NCBI RefSeq assembly: GCF_000613725.1
Contig: NZ_BAJN01000016.1
Coordinates: 1-64,000 of the forward strand
Direction of reading: 5' to 3'
DNA: 64,000 nt
Source of the DNA: Hoylesella pleuritidis JCM 14110
GTDB lineage: Bacteria > Bacteroidota > Bacteroidia > Bacteroidales > Bacteroidaceae
In this document: positions 1 through 11,155 of the stretch, piece after piece
Layout: each line of letters opens with the position of its first letter
Numbering within the stretch: position 1 is the stretch's first letter
Made by a program: the position numbers and the translations under genes
Notes under the pieces: model-generated
What the model was told of the DNA's origin: nothing
Seen by the model: the letters and a program-made list of their open reading frames with translations, nothing else
The model's database searches: none

Positions 1-488
1 CCTACTTTGTGGGGGCATTGCAGTGGCTCGTGCATAATGCCTGCCTGAAAGAATTAGCAAGGAAGGGAATTGAATATGCCCAGCGTATATTACGTGGCAT
101 CAAATTCAATAAAGTGATGGTCAAGAAGCTCGGGAAGAAAGAGTTTGCACACGAAGTATGGTTGGAGGGAATGAAACGTCGTGTTGATACAGTGATGAAA
201 AACGGCAAGAAGGTTATCAGCCGGAAGGCCACACAATTGTCTGATGTGACAGAGGAGACAGCCAAGAAATATATAGACGAGGTCGCGAGGTATAAGGGAC
301 AAGGGGTGCAAAATCCAGGTAGAATGGAAGAAGGCGTTACAAAAATAGCTGACGATGCTGAAGCAGTTCTATCTGTCCCTAAACAAAAAGAGCCTATACC
401 ACAAAATATTACAGACTATGCAAATAAGCATCGGGTTGATATCGTACCTGAAAATGAAGTAAGAATGGAAGACTTAAATAACTGGTAA
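1..488 (+). CDS. C-terminal part of an unrecognised protein, possibly a toxin module
   Basis: The reading frame is open from the window edge (codons start at base 3), so the apparent GTG at 9 is probably not the true start and the gene continues to the left. About 162 residues are visible. They are rich in Lys, Glu and Val, with no signal peptide or membrane segment in this part. I recognise no family with confidence. The gene directly downstream is an acidic, aromatic-rich protein of the kind that often serves as an immunity protein, and the next ORF is gene debris. That layout resembles the tip of a polymorphic-toxin locus, but this is inference from context only. Confidence 0.5.
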   Translation, partial: YFVGALQWLVHNACLKELARKGIEYAQRILRGIKFNKVMVKKLGKKEFAHEVWLEGMKRRVDTVMKNGKKVISRKATQLSDVTEETAKKYIDEVARYKGQGVQNPGRMEEGVTKIADDAEAVLSVPKQKEPIPQNITDYANKHRVDIVPENEVRMEDLNNW

Positions 489-491
489 ATT

Positions 492-1240
492 ATGGAAAAA
501 TTAAAAATTACTTATCGCGATTGGAACTACACTATATATAAACTCTGGTCGGAAGAAGAAACATGTGAAGTTTATGAAATTGAATATAAAAGTCGCGTTT
601 CCAAGCGTGTTCCAAAGGAGATGCAGAGCTATACTATGGAGCAATGGGCACGCTTTGCCTATGAAAGAAACCGAAGTATGGCTGAAATGGCTTGGGATAA
701 AGGCTTTGCTCCTGATGAATACAATAGGGTCTTAGACAAGATAGGATTTCCTTTCGAAGTACGGCACTATTGGAATTCAACGAACAGCCATACGCCTTTA
801 TGATATTTCTAGGTGAAGGGGGGACTGTCTCGTTTCTGGATGAGTTAGGACGAACATTTATGAGTTATCGTTTCGAACCTGCTCCTTATCAAAACGAAAA
901 GGGAAACAGGAAGGGCTATTTGTTTCTGTACCAACTTTCCTTGCGGTATTATCATCAGGAAAAAGACGAATATGGGAAATGGGATTACGACTATACGGAC
1001 TACGAATTTACTCCAGACGGAAGAGTTCGCAAGATAGAGGAAATAGGTGACGAGCGCACAATTTATGATTCTGAACAGCGCGTCAACGTAGAATCTAATT
1101 GGCAGAAGTACCCAGAATTCGGCGACTGGCTTCCCTTGTTTGAAATGAAACGTTGGAAAGATGACGAACTAATGCCATTGACAGATAAAGAAAAAGACAA
1201 CTCGTATAAATTTCCTTGGGAATTGGATGGTGACGAATAG
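492..1240 (+). CDS. Hypothetical, immunity-like protein (one frameshift near 763)
   Basis: Two ORFs (492-803 and a TTG-started 770-1240) read as one protein of about 249 residues if one G is restored in CGGCAC near 763. The join then reads VRALLEFNEQ. The product is soluble, acidic and rich in Trp and Tyr (for example YHQEKDEYGKWDYDYTDYEF), with no signal peptide. It starts 4 bases after the upstream stop codon, so the two genes are probably co-transcribed. Small acidic proteins placed this way behind a toxin-like ORF are often immunity proteins, but I cannot name a family. If the frameshift is real, two separate small proteins would be made instead. Confidence 0.5.
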
Positions 1241-1291
1241 GTGAAAGCAGGAAAACGGACGTATTGGGCTTTTATAGTTTTGATTATATAA

Positions 1292-1756
1292 ATACAAACC
1301 GACATAAAATTGCCATATGATTTATGGGTACCAGTTGCAGCACGACTGCGATGTGGTATTGGAGCTGCAATGTATTCTTACGTCAGAAATTCGTCTATGA
1401 AGACCATGGTATCATAAACTGACATTATTGCCAGTCATATGAAGAGCCAGTTCTTCCAAGGACTTATCGGAGGGGCTACCGGTGGTGGCAATCCTGTAGC
1501 TCTGCTCTTGACAGTAAGCTGCTATTACATTGGTGGAGACTATTCCTCAAATCATTACGGTATGTATTTTCGCGACGCAGATCCGCAGCGGATTTGGGTA
1601 GAGGAAACGACTGAAGCGGGGCAAAAGGTTTACAACGATGTCAAGTTAGCTAAGAACAGTGCCCATAATTATGAAACTGTCCAAAAGACTACCGGTAGTG
1701 TTACTACTACTCATAAAGGATTGTCAAAATCTGATCACGAAGCTAACTCGTTCTGA
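1292..1756 (+). pseudogene. Remnant ORF, unrecognised
   Basis: One frame is open from 1292 to 1756 except for a single in-frame TAA at about 1418. The part after the stop has an ATG at 1439 and encodes 105 residues with a Gly-rich hydrophobic start (GLIGGATGGGNPVALLLTV). The part before the stop has no good start codon. A single stop inside a continuous frame beside a toxin/immunity-like pair suggests a decayed cassette. The 1439-1756 piece alone could still be expressed. No family recognised. Confidence 0.3.
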
Positions 1757-1784
1757 ATATTACGCCTTGAAGGCATAATATTTG
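1757..1784. terminator. Short hairpin after the 1439-1756 ORF
   Basis: ATATTACGCCTTGAAGGCATAATAT is close to a perfect inverted repeat (arms AATATT-GCCT / AGGC-AATATT) just after the stop codon. There is only a weak T run after it, so termination is possible but not certain. Confidence 0.35.
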
Positions 1785-1936
1785 GAAAAACGCTGATATC
1801 CATTGTATTAGCGTAATATAGGCATATTTTATTTTACACTCGCTCGTAGAATTTTCCAGAATATTGGAACTTCGTAAATTATGTTATAAAATAAGAATAT
1901 CATAGATTGTAATTATTACAATATATGTTTTTTTAT

Positions 1937-1944
1937 TATATTTG
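1937..1944 (+). promoter_or_regulatory. -7 box for the acn-icd-gltA operon
   Basis: TATATTTG matches the Bacteroidetes -7 consensus TAnnTTTG exactly, 33 bases before the acn ATG. No clear -33 TTTG is visible at the expected distance. Confidence 0.6.
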
Positions 1945-1977
1945 CGATCATAAACATTAACCTCAAAAGCGAACAAG

Positions 1978-4237
1978 ATGATATTAGACATTGAAATGCT
2001 GAGATCTTTTTATTCATCTTATTTGAATAGAATAGAGATTGTGAGACAAGTTGTGCGTCGACCTCTCACGTATGCAGAGAAAGTGCTCTTTGCTCATTTG
2101 TATGATCCGAAAGAGCTGAAAGTTTACCGGCGTGGTGCCGATTATGTGAACTTTGACCCGACCGCGTAGCATGCAGGATGCTACGGCGCAGATGGCGTTA
2201 CTCCAGTTTATGAATGCCGGTAAGAATCGGGTGGCCGTTCCGGCGTCGGTTCACTGTGATCACCTTATCCGTGCCGATGTCGGCGCAAGTGAAGACCTGG
2301 CCACGGCGAATGAATCCAATAAAGAGGTGTATGACTTCCTGCGTTCCGTTTCGCAGAAATACCATATCGGTTTTTGGGAACCGGGAGCGGGAATCATTCA
2401 TCAGGTGGTGCTTGAAAATTATGCTTTTCCTGGTGGAATGATGGTGGGCACCGACTCGCATACGCCTAATGCAGGCGGATTGGGTATGGTGGCTGTCGGC
2501 GTAGGTGGTGCAGATGCCGTCGATGTATTGACCGGTCAGCCGTGGGAATTGAAGATGCCTAAACTGATTGGCGTAAAGCTCACCGGCAGGTTGAACGGAT
2601 GGGCCGCTCCGAAAGACGTGATCCTGGAAATCCTGGGTATTCTCACCGTAAAGGGAGGCACCAATGCCATACTCGAATATTTCGGTGAGGGGCTCAACGG
2701 CATATCTGCCACGGGCAAGGCCACCATTTGTAATATGGGGGCAGAGTTGGGGGCTACGTGCAGCATTTTTCCTTTCGACGCAAATTCCGATGAGTATCTG
2801 TGCAGCACGGGGCGTGAATCGGTTGCCGAGATGGCCCGTCATTGTGCCGCAGATCTGCGGGCCGACGAAGCCGTTTATGAGAGCCCCGCAGACTATTATG
2901 ATCAGATTATCGAGCTTGATCTCTCGAAAATCGAGCCGCATCTCAACGGTCCGTTTACACCCGATGCAGCAACGCCCATCTCGGAAATGTGTGCCAAGGG
3001 GCCGGCCGAGGATTTCCCGATGACGGTCGAGGTGGGATTGATCGGCTCGTGCACTAATTCCAGTTACGAAGACTTGTGTCGTTCGGCATCGATCGTGCGT
3101 CAGGCATCCGAACGGAACATTCCCGTCAAAGCGCAGTTGATTATCAATCCCGGTAGCGAGCAAATCCGCTATACGGCCGAACGCGACGGAATACTGGACG
3201 ATTTCAAAAAAGCGGGAGCCATTATTATGACCAATGCCTGCGGACCTTGTATCGGACAATGGAAGCGCCATACCGATGATAACGAGCGCAAGAATGCTAT
3301 TGTTACATCGTTCAATCGTAATTTCCGACGTCGTGCCGATGGAAATCCCAATACATATGCTTTTATCGGTTCGCCCGAGCTGACAACCGTATTAGCTATT
3401 GCCGGTCGATTGGACTTCAATCCGGTTACCGATGTGCTGCAAGACAGAGACGGTAATGTCGTGAAATTAGTTGAACCGACTGGAGATGTCTTCCCGCCAC
3501 TCGGCTTCGATGTGCGGAATAAAGGTTTCATAGCGCCCTCAGATGCCAATACGGATATCGAGGTGGTCATCAGTCCTGTGTCCGACCGTTTACAGAAGTT
3601 GGTGCCTTTTGCTCCGTGGGATGGGCAAGATCTGATCGATATGCCTTTGCTCATCAAGACACAGGGCAAATGTACCACTGATCATATATCGATGGCAGGC
3701 CCGTGGTTGAAGTTCCGCGGACATCTGCAAAATATCTCAGATAATTTATTGATGGGTGCCGTGAATGCATTCAACGGCAAATCCAACAATGTGAAGTCTC
3801 AGATTGATGGCCATTATGTGCCGGTGAGTACGGCTGCTAAAGCCTATAAAGTTTTAGGAATCTCGTCAATTGTTGTTGCTGAAGACAATTACGGCGAAGG
3901 ATCGAGTCGTGAACATGCCGCAATGGAACCACGTTACCTAAACGTGAAAGTGATTCTTGCCAAAAGTTTCGCGCGCATTCACGAAACCAATTTGAAGAAA
4001 CAGGGAATGCTGGCATTGACCTTTGTGGATAAGGACGATTATAATAAAGTGCAGGAAAACGATCGCATCAGTCTCACGGGGCTGCACGACTTCGCTCCCG
4101 GCAGCAAACTCACCGTAACGCTTCGGCACGAAGACGGCAGCACGGAGAGTTTTCCTGTCGAGCATACTTACAATGAATTGCAGATCGGCTGGTTCAAAGC
4201 AGGGTCAGCGTTGAATTTCTCGAAGATGAACCAATAA
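1978..4237 (+). CDS. acn: Aconitate hydratase (frameshifted near 2160-2172)
   Basis: Interconverts citrate and isocitrate in the cytoplasm using a [4Fe-4S] cluster. The N-terminal 63 residues (1978-2169) and the remaining 694 (from 2153) are in different frames. Adding one G in CCCGACC and one A in GCATGC restores the expected join, about 753 residues, which is normal for the mitochondrial-type aconitase of Bacteroidetes. Visible signatures are [14 protein letters not shown], the first cluster Cys in [11 protein letters not shown], the other two in ACGPCIGQW, and the C-terminal swivel-domain motif [11 protein letters not shown]. It is the first gene of acn-icd-gltA, with 17 bases to icd. The break is probably a sequencing error, because everything on either side is conserved. 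Confidence 0.93.
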
Positions 4238-4254
4238 CCTTTTTATTTGATGAT

Positions 4255-5436
4255 ATGGCAAAGATAATAAAACAAAATGGACAACTTGTCGTGCCCGATG
4301 TGGCTACTGTTCCTTTCATTGAAGGCGACGGCGTGGGAGCAGAGATTACGCCAATCTGTCGGCAAGTGGTCGATGCGGCCGTAAGAAAGGCGTATAACGG
4401 ACAGAAACGGATCGAATGGAAAGAGGTGTTTGCAGGCGGCAAGGCCAACGAGCAGGTCGGAGAGTGGCTGCCACAGGCCACGCTTGATGCGTTCAGCAAA
4501 TATTTAGTGGGAATCAAGGGGCCGCTGATGACTCCCGTGGGGGGCGGCATCCGCTCACTTAATGTGGCTCTCCGTCAGACGCTAGATCTATATGTCTGCC
4601 TGCGTCCCGTGCGTTATTTCCGGGGGATAGAGTCGCCTGTGAAACATCCCGAAAACGTGGATATGTGTATTTTCCGCGAGAATACCGAGGATATTTATGC
4701 TGGAATTGAGTGGGAAGCAGGTTCCGATGAGGCCCGTAAGTTCTTCCGTTTCTTGCACGATGATATGGGAGTGAATAAAGTCCGCTTCCCCGATACATCG
4801 GGCTTCGGTGTAAAACCCGTGTCGCGTGAAGGCAGCGAGCGGCTCATTCGTAGTGCTATCGAATATGCACTCACTCGCAACTTGCCGTCGGTGACGCTGG
4901 TTCATAAAGGCAATATTATGAAATTCACTGAGGGAGGATTCAAAAAATGGGGTTACGAATTAGCCGAACGCGAATACGGCGAGGCTTTGAAGAGCGGTCG
5001 TCTGATCGTGAATGATTGTATCTGCGACGCATTCTTACAAAATGCTTTGATAAAACCGCAGGATTACAGTGTCATTGCAACGATGAATCTCAACGGCGAT
5101 TACATCAGCGATATGCTGGCAGCACAGGTCGGTGGCATCGGTATTGCACCGGGAGCCAATATCAATTATGTTTCGGGACATGCCATTTTCGAGGCTACTC
5201 ACGGTATTGCACCCGACATTACAGGAAAAGACAAGGTGAATCCCAGTTCGATCATCCTCTCAGCTGTAATGATGCTTGACTATATAGGATGGAAAGAGGC
5301 CGGTCGCTTGATTACCGATGCGATGGAGCGATTGTTCGTTCAAGGCTGTGCAACGGCCGATCTGGCCCGCTTTATGGACCACGGAAAGTCTGTGGGAAGC
5401 AGGGAATTCGGAGAAAAACTGATAGAAACATTATGA
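4255..5436 (+). CDS. icd: Isocitrate dehydrogenase (NADP-type)
   Basis: Oxidative decarboxylation of isocitrate to 2-oxoglutarate, supplying carbon for glutamate. At 393 residues it has the length usual for the E. coli-like, NADP-linked dimeric enzyme. Visible motifs are [12 protein letters not shown] at the N-terminus, the substrate loop [13 protein letters not shown] with the serine that binds isocitrate (phosphorylated in E. coli), [13 protein letters not shown], and [18 protein letters not shown] near the cofactor site. It sits between acn and gltA in one operon and is the only intact gene of the three. Neither flanking junction suggests an internal promoter. Confidence 0.95.
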   Translation: MAKIIKQNGQLVVPDVATVPFIEGDGVGAEITPICRQVVDAAVRKAYNGQKRIEWKEVFAGGKANEQVGEWLPQATLDAFSKYLVGIKGPLMTPVGGGIRSLNVALRQTLDLYVCLRPVRYFRGIESPVKHPENVDMCIFRENTEDIYAGIEWEAGSDEARKFFRFLHDDMGVNKVRFPDTSGFGVKPVSREGSERLIRSAIEYALTRNLPSVTLVHKGNIMKFTEGGFKKWGYELAEREYGEALKSGRLIVNDCICDAFLQNALIKPQDYSVIATMNLNGDYISDMLAAQVGGIGIAPGANINYVSGHAIFEATHGIAPDITGKDKVNPSSIILSAVMMLDYIGWKEAGRLITDAMERLFVQGCATADLARFMDHGKSVGSREFGEKLIETL

Positions 5437-5475
5437 CGTAAAACTTAACACCTAAATGTAAGAAAGGAGCAAATA

Positions 5476-6820
5476 ATGAAAAAAGAGTATTTGATTTACA
5501 AACTGAGTGATACCGTTAAGTGTTCGTGCAGAATCGACAATGAACTCTTTACGAAGTTTGGTGTAAAGCGCGGACTGCGCAATGAAGACGGTTCCGGCGT
5601 GCTTGTCGGACTGACCAATATCGGAAATGTCGTGGGATATGCGCGCGACAAAGATGGGAAATTGCTTCCCACAGAGGGTAAGTTGTTCTATCGCGGATAT
5701 GAATTGGATGATCTTGTTACCCCGATACTCAAAGAGAAGCGTTTTGGTTTTGAGGAAGTTGCATTTTTATTGTTGTCTGGTTATCTACGATCGGGAAGAG
5801 CTGACTTCATTCCGTGCACTTCTCAACGAGAAGATGCCGCTCGATCACCGCACGCTCGTGCATATTATTGATCTTGAAGGGTCGAATATTATGAATATCT
5901 TGGCGCGCTGTGTCCTCGAAATGTACACTTTCGATGCAAATCCCGACGACATTTCCCGAGACAATCTGATGCGCCAGTCGGTCGAACTCATTGCTAAATT
6001 TCCTACGATTATTGCCTATGCCTATAATATCTATCGGCATTCCGTGCAAGGGCAGTCGCTCAATATTCGTCATCCTCGTGAGAATATGTCGATCGCCGAG
6101 AATTTCCTCTATATGCTTAAAGATGAGAATTATACGGAACTTGATGCTCGTATGCTCGATTTGTTGCTGGCAATTCAAGCTGAACACGGCGGAGGTAACA
6201 ACTCGACGTTCACTGTCCGCGTCACCAGTTCTACTCGCACGGACACTTATTCGTCGATAGCTGCCGGCATCGGGTCGTTGAAAGGACCGTTGCATGGCGG
6301 TGCCAACATCAAGGCCATCAATATGTTCCATCACCTGAAAGAGCAGATTCAAGACTGGAACAGCGTGGATGAGATTGACACTTATCTCAACAGAATGCTC
6401 AATAAGGAGACTTATGATAAGACAGGACTGATTTATGGCATCGGCCACGCCGTTTACACAAAAAGTGATCCGCGTGCTATCGAACTGAAAAGACTGGCCG
6501 GTGAGCTGGCGAAGGAGAAGAAATTGGTCAAGGAATACGAGTTCTTGAAAAAGATTGAAGAAGAAGGTGTGAAGTGTATAACAGCTTATCACAAGGGAAA
6601 TAAAGCTATTTGTGCCAATCTCGACTTTTATAGCGGCTTCATTTATGAGATGATCGGCCTTCCGCAAGAGATTTATACGCCCATCTTTGCAATGGCTCGC
6701 ATTGTGGGGTGGACGGCGCATCGTATTGAAGAGCTCAACTTTGAAGGCCGAAGGCTTATCCGTCCGGCTTATAAAAATATTTTGGACAGTAAGAAATACA
6801 TACCGCTTGCAGAACGATAA
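5476..6820 (+). CDS. gltA: Citrate synthase (frameshifted near 5790)
   Basis: Condenses oxaloacetate and acetyl-CoA to citrate. The first 131-residue ORF from ATG 5476 leaves frame after LLLSGYL, and the rest continues in the frame that reads EELTSFRALLNEK. Two bases are missing in CTACGATCGG; an original CTACCGGATCGG would give the expected L-P-D. The restored length is about 448 residues, as in other Bacteroidales. Catalytic signatures are HGGGNNSTFTVRVTSST, the GSLKGPLHGGAN loop, GHAVYTKSDPRA and the aspartate in NLDFYSGFIY. Last gene of the operon, followed by a strong hairpin terminator. Confidence 0.92.
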
Positions 6821-6838
6821 AACCGCATTGTGTTATTT

Positions 6839-6874
6839 AAAAGCCGTTAGTTGCAGTCAACTAACGGCTTTTTT
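6839..6874. terminator. Bidirectional rho-independent terminator between gltA and patB
   Basis: A 13-bp perfect stem (AAGCCGTTAGTTG, loop CAGT, CAACTAACGGCTT) is followed by TTTT on the plus strand and preceded by AAAA, so it can serve both converging genes. Its arms contain the same AAGCCGTTA/TAACGGCTT core as the dispersed 22-bp repeat arrays. Confidence 0.85.
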
Positions 6875-6877
6875 CTG

Positions 6878-8065
6878 TCAATCGGTTTGTTCTTTCACCG
6901 CAGTTGCCAGCTGATCAAGTGCCTGGCGGATGACGGAACGGGGCGAAGCGACATTCAGTCGCATAAAACCTTGACCGCCCGGGCCGAACATTTCGCCGTC
7001 GTTGAGGGCCAGGTGCGCCTTATCAACAAAGAGATCGAGCAATTGCTGATGTGTGAGTCGTAGTTCGCGACAGTCTAACCACACCAAGAAGCTGGCCTGT
7101 GGACGCAGCGGACGGATGGCAGGAATATGCATTCGGCAGTAGTTTTCTACCAGACGGATGTTGTCTTCGATGTAAGCGAGCATTTGTCGGCGCCATTCTT
7201 CGCCTTCACGAAATGCTGCAATGGTAGCTATCGGGGCAAAAATGGTAGGCTCATCCAGTTCGTTTACACTGAGCCACTGATAGAAACGATGACGCAATGC
7301 TTCGTTAGGAACGATGGAATAAGAGCTGACAATACCGGCGATATTAAATGTTTTAGAAGGTGCTCCAAATGTGATGCTGATCTCGGAAGCCCGCTCAGAC
7401 ACGCTTGCAAAGGGGTGATGCTTATGTCCGAAGAGGGCCATATCGCTGTGAATCTCATCACTGATGACCAGTAAATGATGTTCGTAACAGAAGTCGGCCA
7501 ACCTTTTCAGTGTGTCGACAGGCCAGCATAAACCTGCGGGATTGTGCGGATTGCAAAGAATCAGAATCTTACAACGATTGTCGCAGACTTGTTCCAGGCC
7601 TTCGAAATCCATTTCATAATAGCCGTCTTCACGCCTTTTCAGCGGATTGAACACCACTTCGCGCCTGTTGCCCTCAGGTGTCAGGCGGAAAGGATGATAC
7701 ACGGGCGGCTGAATAATGACCTTGTCACCTGGTGCGGTAAAGGTGTTAATGACGAGCCCGATACCTTTGACAATGCCGGGAATGTAGCGCAACCATTCAC
7801 GCTCTACGGTCCATTGGTGATGGCTTTGGAGCCAATCGATAATCGAAGGTCGATAATCTTCGGGTTCGACAGTATAACCGAAGATGGGGTGTTCGAGTCT
7901 CTTTCTCAGTGCTTCAACAATGAAAGGGGGCGTAGCGAAGTCCATATCAGCCACCCAAAGTGGCAATAAGTTTGTGCGGCCCCAATAGGTTTGCAAGCCG
8001 GTGTGTTTAAGATCGCCGCTTCCCGAGCGGTCGATCAGTCGGTCGAAATCGTATTTACGTGTCAT
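6878..8065 (-). CDS. patB: PatB/MalY-type C-S lyase (PLP aminotransferase fold I)
   Basis: Likely a cystathionine beta-lyase or cysteine-S-conjugate lyase that cleaves C-S bonds and releases pyruvate, ammonia and a thiol. At 395 residues it has the normal length. Signatures are the substrate-side motif LPLWVADMDFATPPFI near residue 35, NPHNPAGLCW, SDEIHSDMALFGHKHHPF, and the PLP lysine in APSKTFNIAG. In oral and gut Bacteroidetes such enzymes can release hydrogen sulfide or methanethiol from thiols; the exact substrate cannot be read from sequence. Monocistronic, converging on gltA, with a 22-bp repeat array just upstream. Confidence 0.88.
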   Translation of the reverse strand: MTRKYDFDRLIDRSGSGDLKHTGLQTYWGRTNLLPLWVADMDFATPPFIVEALRKRLEHPIFGYTVEPEDYRPSIIDWLQSHHQWTVEREWLRYIPGIVKGIGLVINTFTAPGDKVIIQPPVYHPFRLTPEGNRREVVFNPLKRREDGYYEMDFEGLEQVCDNRCKILILCNPHNPAGLCWPVDTLKRLADFCYEHHLLVISDEIHSDMALFGHKHHPFASVSERASEISITFGAPSKTFNIAGIVSSYSIVPNEALRHRFYQWLSVNELDEPTIFAPIATIAAFREGEEWRRQMLAYIEDNIRLVENYCRMHIPAIRPLRPQASFLVWLDCRELRLTHQQLLDLFVDKAHLALNDGEMFGPGGQGFMRLNVASPRSVIRQALDQLATAVKEQTD

Positions 8066-8131
8066 AATTGATGTTATATCGGTATTTGCCTAATTATCAG
8101 TTTATTACAGAATTATCGACAGTCGTTTTTC

Positions 8132-8241
8132 AAAAAGCTGTTAAATGTGTTGTAACTAACAGTTGAATGGACTGCAATTGATGGTTAAACGCACGGTGAT
8201 TAACGGTTAAACGAGCGGTGAAAAGCCGTTAATCAGAAAGC
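8132..8241. repeat. 22-bp palindrome array, TTAACGGTTAA family, locus 1 (5 units)
   Basis: Units start at 8132, 8154, 8176, 8198 and 8220, exactly 22 bases apart. Each has a degenerate TTAACsGTTAA-type palindrome followed by a less conserved spacer; the best copy is GATTAACGGTTAAACG at 8198. The last unit has the asymmetric form GAAAAGCCGTTAATC. It fills most of the gap between lptD (end) and patB (start), both on the minus strand. Confidence 0.85.
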
Positions 8242-8260
8242 GATAATCGATAAATGGAAA

Positions 8261-11094
8261 TCAATACCACTGCACGGCACTGTTATAGCCACTGCGTTTG
8301 TCGTATTTAAGGGCATCTGTCAGGGTGCTGGCATTGCACCGGAAAGTGAAGTTGTAACTGGTGTAAGGAGCCAAAACAACCGAACAGCTCATATTGAAGC
8401 AATGCAAATCGCGTTGTAATGAGGCCGTGGTCATACTGATAGCGTGGTTTTCAAAGTCGTAGCCTGACGAGAAACTGATGTTCCATCCGTCGCTGATACG
8501 GATGTTGCCGCTCACGTTCAGCGTTTGCGTAAATTTGTAAGGATAGCGCATTGTATTGGTATTGAACTTACCGCCGGTGTTCTCGCGCATCGTGATACCG
8601 TATCCGAAAGTGAGTGACCAAGGCATCTTGAATGTCATATAACCGTTGGCATCGGTCTCTGCTTTGCCTGCTTCGTCACGTTTTTTGGCACCTCGCTGCC
8701 CATTGATCATACTGTCGTCTACGTTGCTTTCAATGTCGGTGTCTACGCCTTCATCATCGTTTGTTTTCTTCTTCTTATTGTCTTCGTTCTTATCTGACCC
8801 GCCGCCAAACCACTTTTTCAGCTGTTCGGGACTGAGAGTAAACGATATATTCTGTGACATTCCTTGAAAACGGCCGAATCGTCCTTTGCCCCACTCGGTG
8901 TGAGTGCCTACATATGGGCGACCGTTGTCGTCTAACTCATAGGCATAGGTGGCAAAGACGGCATTCATATTAAAGGTGTAGCTCTTCCACCATTTCAGTC
9001 GGACGCGCATCGTAAGGTCGCTCCACCGCCGCTCTTTGGCCGCCATATTATATGACATAGTAGCTCCGAGTTCGTCGATTAGACTGATTTTCTTGAAACC
9101 GGTAGAGTCTTTATCGCTTTTCACTTTCATCTCAATGTTATTTGAGACATCCCAAGAGATACTCCCAGTCTTACCTTTTCCCGGTGCAGTATATAGTGCA
9201 TCCTGATACGGCGAATATTCAACGAGCGAGACATTGCCATCGGCATCGGTCTTTAAGTACGAATCATAGTAACCATATCGACGCGAACCGAAGTCTGGTG
9301 CATAGTTGAAGCTCACTTGGGGGGTAAAGACGTGGCGAACGGCCTGAATCTTATCGCCGAAGAGTTTGCGGTTGGGCACATAGAAACCATACAGTTTCGT
9401 GCTTGCACTGACACTCATTCGCCAATCGTAAACGTTGTGAAAGCCGTAGATGGTGTCTTTTACTTCTTTTTGACCGATGGCATCCCACGAGCGTTTAATC
9501 TTGTTGGAGAGCATTCGGTCAGTAAAGTTGAAAGTGGGATTGACGTTGATATAGTTGAGGAGCGTAAATGTTCCGCTGATTGGAATACTGTGTTGCATTC
9601 CGTTTCTCCAATCTTTGATGAGATTAGAATGCATCAGACGGTCTTCCTTTGTATTGATAGAGTTAGAGAGTTGACCGGTATAACTCATTGCGATTTTCTC
9701 ATACCAGCGTTCCTTTCCAGCCTGATGCTTGCGACGGAAAGGATAGAATCGGCTGATGGAAATATTCAGGTCAGGCAGCGTCATTGCAATAGACGAGTCG
9801 CGCATATTCTGATTCAGATTGGCGGTAGAGCTCAATGACATTCCGATACTTGAAAAGTTGACCGACCAGTTGATAGAAGACGTTCGTGTGCTCTGCGTAA
9901 GTGTCTGTGGATTATAAAGACTTGACAAGTTGTTACGCTCGTAACTGGACGATGCGAAATTGACACTTGCCGAGAGGGTACTGAATGGATTGGCCTTAGA
10001 ATCTTGCCGATGGCTCCACTGAATCTTATAACTCTGCTGGCGTGTATAGTCAGGCAGGCCTTTGTCTCCGGTCTTTGTGTCTTGATAACTCAGGTAAAGA
10101 CTGCCCGAATAACGGTATCTTTTGTTATAGTTGCTGGCCGCCGAGATACCCCATGAACCTTTGTATAGACCTCGCCGAGCAGTTTCAGATCCCAGATATC
10201 ACTGATAGCGAAATAGTATCCGCCGTCGCGTAGATAGAAACCGCGTGTACTTTCGTCACCATAAGAAGGCATAATAAATCCACTGCTGTATTTCTTGGAA
10301 AACGGGAAGAAACCATACGGAATGGCCAATGGCAACGGGACATCGGCTACAACCAAATAAGCCGGCCCGAAAACAACGTCTTTTCCTGGGCGTACTTTGG
10401 CCCGTGAGAGGGCGATATAGAAGTCGGGACAATCCTTATCACACGTGGTATAACGACCGTGTTCCAAATAGATGTCGCCATTTTCATCGCGTTTCGATCG
10501 CTTGCTGAATAGGAATCCTTCTTCCTGTTGTGTGCGCACGTTTTCTATGAGGCCTTTCTTGGTCTTGAAGTTGAAAGCCATCGTGTCGCTTTCATACTCG
10601 CTTCCACCCATCTTAAACACGGGTTTGTTTTTCAATCCGCCCTTAACCGTGGTATCGCGAGATCCCGTTGCGTGAACCAGACTGCTGTCCAAGCTCATAT
10701 AAATCTTATCACTGGCGAGGTCCATCGATTCATATTTCACCTTCGATGAGCCGAAAAGATGAGCCGTATTGCTGGCGGCATCATAAACAAGAGAGTCGGA
10801 TGCAGAGTAAATCACAGGTGCATCGATGCCGTTCTTCTTCTTTCGGTTAATCGAATCAAGCCGAATTGAGTCGTCGATCGCCTTGTTATGATGGTAGACA
10901 GCTAATTGCAGTGAATCCATCTTTGTGGTATCGAGAGTAGTTCGGCTATCAGCGTCGCGCCGAACAGAATCGTTCACGGTCACCGAATCGCGCTGCACGT
11001 TCTTCCTTTTGCGCTGCAAGAGGGGAAAAGAGGTGCTTGCCATTACAAAAACGGTGGCAAGCAACAGCAGAATTATCAGTGACTTTCTTCTCAT
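8261..11094 (-). CDS. lptD: LPS-assembly outer-membrane protein LptD/OstA (frameshifted near 10157)
   Basis: Outer-membrane beta-barrel that inserts lipopolysaccharide into the outer leaflet. An N-terminal signal segment (MRRKSLIILLLLATVFVMAS) is followed by the OstA-like periplasmic domain (SDSLVYDAASNTAHLFGSSKV, cut at 20 residues: YDAASNTAHLFGSSKV) and a long barrel rich in alternating aromatic strands. The minus-strand ORF 10090-11094 stops after GEVYTKVHGV; restoring one G in AAGGTTCATGGGG gives GEVYTKGSWGISAASNYNKR and opens the frame down to 8261, for about 944 residues. The barrel has an Asp/Glu/Lys-rich insertion (NEDNKKKKTNDDEGVDTD). LptD is normally essential, which favours a sequence error over a real break. 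Confidence 0.85.
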
Positions 11095-11102
11095 TTAGGG
11101 TA

Positions 11103-11110
11103 CAAAAATA
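11103..11110 (-). promoter_or_regulatory. -7 box near the lptD start
   Basis: CAAAAATA on the plus strand is TATTTTTG on the coding strand, an exact TAnnTTTG match only 8 bases before the annotated lptD ATG. Either the leader is extremely short or the real start lies slightly downstream. Confidence 0.4.
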
Positions 11111-11155
11111 CTTAATTAATAAGGAATTGGTGTCTGATTTTCGATTTTTAACGTA

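Noticed and set aside
2198..3271. 357-codon minus-strand ORF inside acn
   Set aside because: It lies fully within the conserved aconitase gene on the opposite strand and has no recognisable domain; a shadow ORF.
5807..6721. 304-codon minus-strand ORF inside gltA
   Set aside because: Antisense to conserved citrate synthase motifs, including the catalytic His region.
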